A stretch of 64,000 bases of DNA from Puia dinghuensis (GTDB taxonomy: Bacteria; Bacteroidota; Bacteroidia; Chitinophagales; Chitinophagaceae): assembly GCF_014642875.1 (NCBI RefSeq), contig NZ_BMJC01000005.1:682001-746000 (forward strand), written 5' to 3'. A model generated the notes under the pieces. That model saw only the letters and a program-made list of their open reading frames with translations, was not told where the DNA came from and did no database searches. A program made the position numbers and the translations under genes. Shown piece after piece: positions 59,670 to 64,000 of this stretch. Numbering within the stretch: the first letter of the stretch is position 1; the number at the start of each line of letters is the position of its first letter.

Positions 59670-59954
59670 ATGCAACGGGATGAGCGCTATAAAAATGTAA
59701 AAAATCTAATCGAGGCCGGGAAGATCACCGCCTTCCGGCAGATATTTACCAGCAAAGCCCTCCCAAAGACGGTCCTCGCCCAGGATTTGGGAATGCATCA
59801 CCAAACCTTCAATAAGCTGCTAAAGACTCCCCAGCGATTTACCTATGAAAATGCCTTTCACATAGCGTCCCTCCTTGAAATCGACAAAAAGGCAGTTGTC
59901 GATCTTATCTACAATCAATGTATTGAAGACCTAAAAGGCAAGAAAAGAAAGTAA
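59670..59954 (+). CDS. Small helix-turn-helix protein (94 aa)
   Basis: The product MQRDERYKNVKNLIEAGKIT, then FRQIFTSKALPKTVLAQDLG, MHHQTFNKLLKTPQRFTYEN and AFHIASLLEIDKKAVVDLIY looks like a Cro/XRE-like helix-turn-helix (TVLAQDLGMHHQTFNKLL) with helical flanks. Such small regulators are common in Chitinophagaceae. A cluster of palindromic TGTCA boxes upstream would suit autoregulation. The preceding structured element is transcribed in the opposite sense. No antitoxin partner is evident. Confidence 0.72.
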   Translation: MQRDERYKNVKNLIEAGKITAFRQIFTSKALPKTVLAQDLGMHHQTFNKLLKTPQRFTYENAFHIASLLEIDKKAVVDLIYNQCIEDLKGKKRK

Positions 59955-59980
59955 TCCTTGTCATCCGACGCACCACCCCC

Positions 59981-60568
59981 TCACGCATACCCATACTTCC
60001 GCTTAAACTCTTCCAACGCCACGCCGCTCAAATGCTGAAACAAATACGTCTGCCGCCCGCGGTTGCGCTCGATAAAAGGCAAATGCGCCCGGTAAAACGC
60101 GTCAAACACAAGGCCCAGCTGCTGCACATGCTCCTTGCTATCCAGGTAAAACCCCACCGAGACCTTGCCACTCCCCGACTCGAAGGATAGATCATTGGTC
60201 ATCCCATCCGAATTACTGCCCGAAACCATCGCCCCATCATTCACATACAGTCCGTTATAGGCCTCCACATTAAAATTCATGTTCCGAACCATCCGCAGCG
60301 GATAATGCACCGCCCCCACCGTGATCCCCTCCGTGCTAACCACAAGATCATCGGCCGAAAACCCATAATTGCGGACATCACCTCGCGCGACCACCGCCCC
60401 AATGATCACCACCGCAATCCCAGCCCCAAAAACATAAGGATAATATTCGTTAATTGATGAAGGAATAAAAAACACCAACAACGACGAGGCGGCAATGATC
60501 AGTCCCGCATAGGCTATATACGCCCGCTTGTTCCGTCGCCGGATAACGATTTTTGTACGAAATTCCAT
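59981..60568 (-). CDS. Hypothetical membrane protein with PH-like domain (195 aa)
   Basis: A basic N-terminus (EFRTKIVIRRRNKRAYIAYA) precedes two membrane helices (YAGLIIAASSLLVFFIPSS; VFGAGIAVVIIGAVVA). The cytoplasmic domain after them has short strands and a terminal helix (FSADDLVVSTEGITVGAVHY, FYLDSKEHVQQLGLVFDAFY), like bacterial PH-domain proteins. No function is known. It is convergent with the small HTH gene. The coding frame is clean and complete. Confidence 0.72.
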   Translation of the reverse strand: MEFRTKIVIRRRNKRAYIAYAGLIIAASSLLVFFIPSSINEYYPYVFGAGIAVVIIGAVVARGDVRNYGFSADDLVVSTEGITVGAVHYPLRMVRNMNFNVEAYNGLYVNDGAMVSGSNSDGMTNDLSFESGSGKVSVGFYLDSKEHVQQLGLVFDAFYRAHLPFIERNRGRQTYLFQHLSGVALEEFKRKYGYA

Positions 60569-60651
60569 CCCCCAATTTACAAATTTTCACCCACCCTCTT
60601 TTACCAGATAGCCGGCATTAATCCTTAAATTCGAACCCATAAACCTCTATC

Positions 60652-61011
60652 ATGCAAATTCTTTCTCTCGAACCGTTTGTACCCTCCGGCAGCGACTTCC
60701 ATCGCTCCAAACAACTCTTCCAGGATCTGGGCTTTCATATCAATTGGGAAGTGGATGGCTATGCCGGCCTTCAATGTGACGGCTGCCGGTTCATCCTTCA
60801 GCACTTCGATAAAGTAGAATTCGCCCACAATTTTATGCTTAGCGTTAAGGTCAGTGATGTCGGCGAATTCAGAAAGATGGTCCTGGATAAGCAATTGCCC
60901 GAAAAGTATGCTATCCGCATCGGGGAGATCCGGCAGCAACCCTATGGCCGGGAGTTCAACCTCATTGATATTGCCGGGGTGTGCTGGCATTTTGTCCAGC
61001 AAACGAGGTAG
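60652..61011 (+). CDS. VOC/glyoxalase-family protein (119 aa)
   Basis: The sequence MQILSLEPFVPSGSDFHRSK, LFQDLGFHINWEVDGYAGL, CRFILQHFDK and REFNLIDIAGVCWHFVQQTR follows the VOC beta-alpha-beta-beta-beta module pair. These are found in glyoxalases, dioxygenases and resistance proteins. Metal ligands cannot be fixed from this sequence alone. Cytoplasmic, monocistronic; the substrate is unknown. Confidence 0.82.
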   Translation: MQILSLEPFVPSGSDFHRSKQLFQDLGFHINWEVDGYAGLQCDGCRFILQHFDKVEFAHNFMLSVKVSDVGEFRKMVLDKQLPEKYAIRIGEIRQQPYGREFNLIDIAGVCWHFVQQTR

Positions 61012-61134
61012 TAGCGTTGCACCGGCATGTCGCCCCATCCCATCTCCCCGCATCCCCTACACCCGTCACCCCACCATCTCCCCGCGCTTCCGCCTCCCGC
61101 CGGCCTAATCTCCCGACACCCCGCCCCGCATCCT

Positions 61135-62334
61135 CTACACCCGCTCGTAGACCATCGCCGCCCCTTGCCCCACGCCCACACACATCGTCGCCAACCCATA
61201 CCGCACCTCCGGCCGCCGCCCCATCTCATGAACGAGCGTCGTCGAGATCCGCACCCCGCTACACCCCAGCGGATGCCCTATCGCTATAGACCCGCCATTG
61301 ACATTCACGACGGAAGCATCGAGGCCAAGCTCCTGCATACAGACCAGCGCCTGCACCGCAAACGCCTCATTCAACTCGACCAGCCCCAGGTCGCCAACCG
61401 AAAGCCCCGCCCGCGAAAGCGCCTTCTGCGCCGCCGGGATCGGTCCAACTCCCATTATTGCCGGGTCCACCCCCGCCACCGCCATACTCACCACCCGCGC
61501 CCGCGGCTTCAATCCAAACCGGCTCACCGCCGCCTCACTCGCCAGTAGCATCGCCGCCGCTCCATCATTTATGCCCGAAGAATTCCCCGCCGTCACCGAC
61601 CCATCTTTTGCAAAGGCCGGCCGCAGCGCCGCCAGTTTCTCCAGCGAAGTCTGCCGCGGCGGTTCATCCACCGAAAAATAGATCATCTCCTGCTTGCCCC
61701 CCAATACGGGAACAGGCGCGATCTCGTCGTTCCACTTCCCCGCCTCCAACGCCGCAAAATATTTCTGCTGCGAGGCCAGTCCAAACACGTCCTGCGCCTC
61801 CCGCGATACCTTCCACTGCCGGGCCACATTTTCCGCCGTCTCCCCCATGGAATAGGGATGATGCATCTCCGCCATTCGCTTATTGACAAACCGCCACCCG
61901 ATGGTCGAATCGAATACCTCCGACTGCCGGCTATAAGCAGAAGAACTCTTGCCCATCACAAACGGCGCCCGCGTCATGCTTTCCACACCACCCGCGATAA
62001 GCAGGTCGCCATCTCCACACGCGATAGCCCGCGCAGCGTCCATAATGGCTTGCAGACCCGACGCACAGAGCCGGTTCACCGTCGTCCCCGGAACCGTCAC
62101 GGGCAACCCCGCCAGCAACGCCGCCATCCGCGCAACATTCCGGTTGTCTTCTCCCGCCTGGTTCGCATCCCCCGCGATGACATCTTCTATCGCCGCTTTG
62201 TCGACGCCCGGGTTACGCTCCATCAAGGACACTATTACATGGGTAAGCAGGTCATCCGGCCGGATGGAGCTAAGCGCCCCGCCATACTTCCCGATCGGCG
62301 TCCGCACACTATCGATTACATAAACAGTATTCAT
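61135..62334 (-). CDS. Acetyl-CoA C-acyltransferase (thiolase, 399 aa)
   Basis: From the ATG at 62334 the product starts MNTVYVIDSVRTPIGKYGGA. The acyl-accepting Cys lies in TTVNRLCASGLQAIMDAARA. The catalytic His and second Cys lie in GGSIAIGHPLGCSGVRISTT, and NEAFAVQ is conserved. Length and motifs fit 3-ketoacyl-CoA or 3-oxoadipyl-CoA thiolases (PcaF/PaaJ/FadA type). It would cleave beta-ketoacyl-CoA to acetyl-CoA in fatty-acid or aromatic degradation; no pathway partner is adjacent, so the substrate is open. Confidence 0.92.
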   Translation of the reverse strand: MNTVYVIDSVRTPIGKYGGALSSIRPDDLLTHVIVSLMERNPGVDKAAIEDVIAGDANQAGEDNRNVARMAALLAGLPVTVPGTTVNRLCASGLQAIMDAARAIACGDGDLLIAGGVESMTRAPFVMGKSSSAYSRQSEVFDSTIGWRFVNKRMAEMHHPYSMGETAENVARQWKVSREAQDVFGLASQQKYFAALEAGKWNDEIAPVPVLGGKQEMIYFSVDEPPRQTSLEKLAALRPAFAKDGSVTAGNSSGINDGAAAMLLASEAAVSRFGLKPRARVVSMAVAGVDPAIMGVGPIPAAQKALSRAGLSVGDLGLVELNEAFAVQALVCMQELGLDASVVNVNGGSIAIGHPLGCSGVRISTTLVHEMGRRPEVRYGLATMCVGVGQGAAMVYERV

Positions 62335-62736
62335 AGGCGGCAATTTACGGAATTACCACATTTCGGGTATTGTCACGCAGGACAATCCGTCTTATCTTGC
62401 ACTCGAATCCAGCCCCAACCTTCTCCGCCTCCCTCAAACCACTACCTCCGCCTGCCACACCTCATCCGCAACAACCCGAGAGTCGAACGGTCCATATAGA
62501 ACGTCCCTTTAAACACCCCCAAGCCCTACACCCTTGTCGAATACCCCTAGCCCGACACCGTAGCCCATTAATCCCTTGTTGAACGTCCCTAGCCCAAACC
62601 GCGACTATTGATCTCTGTGAGACTCTTCCACGCCCGGAAGGGTCTCCAGGATCATTCCGTTATAGTAATTATGGCACCAGCATCACCGCCCGATGAAGCC
62701 CCGGTTGCGACGCTCCGTTCGTCGGCATCAACAACC
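62335..62736. other. 402-bp spacer with imperfect direct repeats
   Basis: Two 27-base imperfect repeats starting at 62531 and 62573 share CCCTTGT..GAA....CCCTAGCCC (period 42). A partial third copy lies at about 62498. No open frame with family features was found. The spacer lies between the 3' end of the kinase and the start of the thiolase; the thiolase promoter must be here. Confidence 0.45.
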
Positions 62737-64000
62737 TCATCCCGTCTGAAACACCGGCATCCGCACCACGAACACATTCTCCCCCTCCTTCACTTCAACA
62801 TGGAAGGCAAACCCATGCAACAATAATATCTTCCGGACAATAGCCAGTCCAATCGCACTTCGCCCGGGACGCACCGCATCCGTAGTATTGATCCACTTCA
62901 CCAGATCGGCCGGCAACGGCGCCCCCGCATTCGAAATTCGAAAGACCAGCACCTCACCCAAACGCTCCAGGACTATTTCAATCCGTCCGCCAGACGGTGT
63001 ATAGGCCAGCGCGTTGACAACAAGGTTCTGCACCACCCGCTCCATCATCGACACATCCGCCTCGATCCAGCTGCCATCGGTGCCATTCAACAGCTCAACG
63101 CGTCCCCCGGTCCCCAACGCATGCAACACCTCCTGCATCATCTCCGAGAATACAAAGGGCTCGCGATGCGCCTCGAAACTCGCCGACTCCATCTTGGATA
63201 GCTCGAACAGTTGGTTCACCATTTTGTCCATCTGCCGCAGCTTCGCCACCACCAGGTCGCCATAAGCCTGCTCCTCGTCAACCCTCAACTCCGACTTTCT
63301 CAGCGCCAGCGTCTCCGCATAGCCCAGGGCGATAGCCATCGGCGTCCGCAGATCGTGCGAAATATTCACCATGAAGTCGCGCCGCTCTTTCTCTGACGCC
63401 TTCACCCGCCGGATATTATCCTGCTCCCGCAGGCGTTGAATATACAGTATCGTGATCAGCAGCGACACCGCCAACAGCAACATCACCGACCCTGTTACCA
63501 TCGGCATGATCCGGCTGTTAAAAAGCATCTGGGTTACGCTGCGGTATTGTTGGCTCCCCAGTATCACATAAATATACCCTAGCCTTCCCGTCGCGCCGGC
63601 TACTTCCGACACGGAAAAGATCTTCGGTCTGTCCCGATCACGTGGATCCACCCCCAACACATGCATATTCCCCCCCGACGCCAGGTATCGCTCGATCGGC
63701 CCCAGCGACACCTGGTATTCTTTTATCTCCTCCGGCTGCCCATGGTAATAGATCACCCGGCCTGTCGTATCGAGGAAGTACACTTCCGCGCTCGGGCTGA
63801 TGACCATCGCGTCATAAAAAACGGAATCCGCCTTGTGCCGGTCGAAACCCTCCCGGCCATAGGGACTCGTGAACTCCGCAATATGCCCCGCCACATCCTT
63901 ATTGAGCAATTGCGTGCTCGCCTCGTAGAAATTGGTGATGGCAAGATAGGTGATGCCGGTAAACAGCAGACCCATCACGAGGATAAGCAAAAAGACAACG
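62737..64000 (-). CDS. Sensor histidine kinase, N-terminus cut by right edge
   Basis: The frame is open from the window end. It shows a first membrane helix (VVFLLILVMGLLFTGITYLA), a periplasmic domain of about 140 residues and a second helix (MVTGSVMLLLAVSLLITILY). The HisKA H-box is FMVNISHDLRTPMAIALGYA with the phosphorylated His. The HATPase has an N-box VVQNLVVNALAYTPSGGRIE and a G-box RSAIGLAIVRKILLLHG. The start codon is probably just outside the window; an internal TTG at 63990 is unlikely to be the start. No response regulator is visible, so it may lie beyond 64 kb. Confidence 0.92.
   Translation of the reverse strand, partial: VVFLLILVMGLLFTGITYLAITNFYEASTQLLNKDVAGHIAEFTSPYGREGFDRHKADSVFYDAMVISPSAEVYFLDTTGRVIYYHGQPEEIKEYQVSLGPIERYLASGGNMHVLGVDPRDRDRPKIFSVSEVAGATGRLGYIYVILGSQQYRSVTQMLFNSRIMPMVTGSVMLLLAVSLLITILYIQRLREQDNIRRVKASEKERRDFMVNISHDLRTPMAIALGYAETLALRKSELRVDEEQAYGDLVVAKLRQMDKMVNQLFELSKMESASFEAHREPFVFSEMMQEVLHALGTGGRVELLNGTDGSWIEADVSMMERVVQNLVVNALAYTPSGGRIEIVLERLGEVLVFRISNAGAPLPADLVKWINTTDAVRPGRSAIGLAIVRKILLLHGFAFHVEVKEGENVFVVRMPVFQTG

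Noticed and set aside
1-64000. tRNA, rRNA or CRISPR arrays
   Set aside because: I scanned by eye for T-loop motifs with flanking stems, rRNA stretches and regularly spaced repeats and found none; a tRNAscan or Infernal run would settle it.

Overview
The window is bacterial and almost certainly from the phylum Bacteroidota, most likely a GC-rich member of the Chitinophagaceae (Chitinophaga/Puia/Niastella type). The evidence is a type IX secretion C-terminal sorting domain, a CHU_C/gliding-motility surface protein, large orphan MacB/FtsX-type permeases, a short NuoG, DUF4836, an ExbB-ExbD-ExbD-TonB-TonB operon, and a promoter of the Bacteroidota form (TTG, 19 bases, TAnnTTTG) in front of nuoA. 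No rRNA, tRNA or CRISPR array was found. Genus-level placement is inference.

Layout. 1-2.3 kb: a large ABC permease cut by the left edge. 2.5-15.9 kb: an accessory region, partly AT-rich, with small secreted and lipoprotein genes, PIN-type toxin genes, an IS3 remnant and several truncated genes. Six copies (A-F) of a repeat punctuate it, and the core of each copy is a duplicate of the last six codons of mnmE (FCIGK-stop). 16-22.4 kb: a membrane metallophosphoesterase, two small proteins, a glycosyltransferase-methyltransferase fusion, a second methyltransferase and a divergent heptosyltransferase-like gene. 22.5-23.9 kb: mnmE itself, whose 3' end is the presumed ancestral attachment site. 24-30.6 kb: a CHU_C surface protein and the exbB-exbD-exbD-tonB operon with a second tonB. 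31.2-45.9 kb: an FtsX permease and a complete nuoA-N operon for complex I. 46-49 kb: a TPR protein, a PstS-like binding lipoprotein and a small membrane protein. 49.2-52.7 kb: a tyrosine phosphatase, hisS and a DUF4836 protein. 52.7-58 kb: a DUF4406 protein, a Crp/Fnr regulator overlapping an ABC permease, then a cytochrome b plus molybdopterin enzyme pair. 58-60 kb: rhuM, a region dense in inverted repeats that looks like a structured RNA, and a small HTH gene with an operator-like cluster. 60-64 kb: a membrane protein, a VOC protein, a thiolase and a sensor histidine kinase cut by the right edge.

How it fits together. Complex I, the TonB energising complex and the PstS/TPR genes are core envelope and energy functions. 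The 4.4-15.9 kb stretch lies downstream of mnmE in mnmE's reading direction, and all repeat copies have mnmE's orientation. The 3' end of mnmE (thdF/trmE) is a known target of tyrosine-recombinase islands such as Salmonella genomic island 1. The best reading is a tandem accretion of small att-bounded modules that have lost, or never carried, their recombinase. No recombinase gene is present in the window. This is the most interesting signal here. The second is the structured element at 59.28-59.50 kb next to rhuM.
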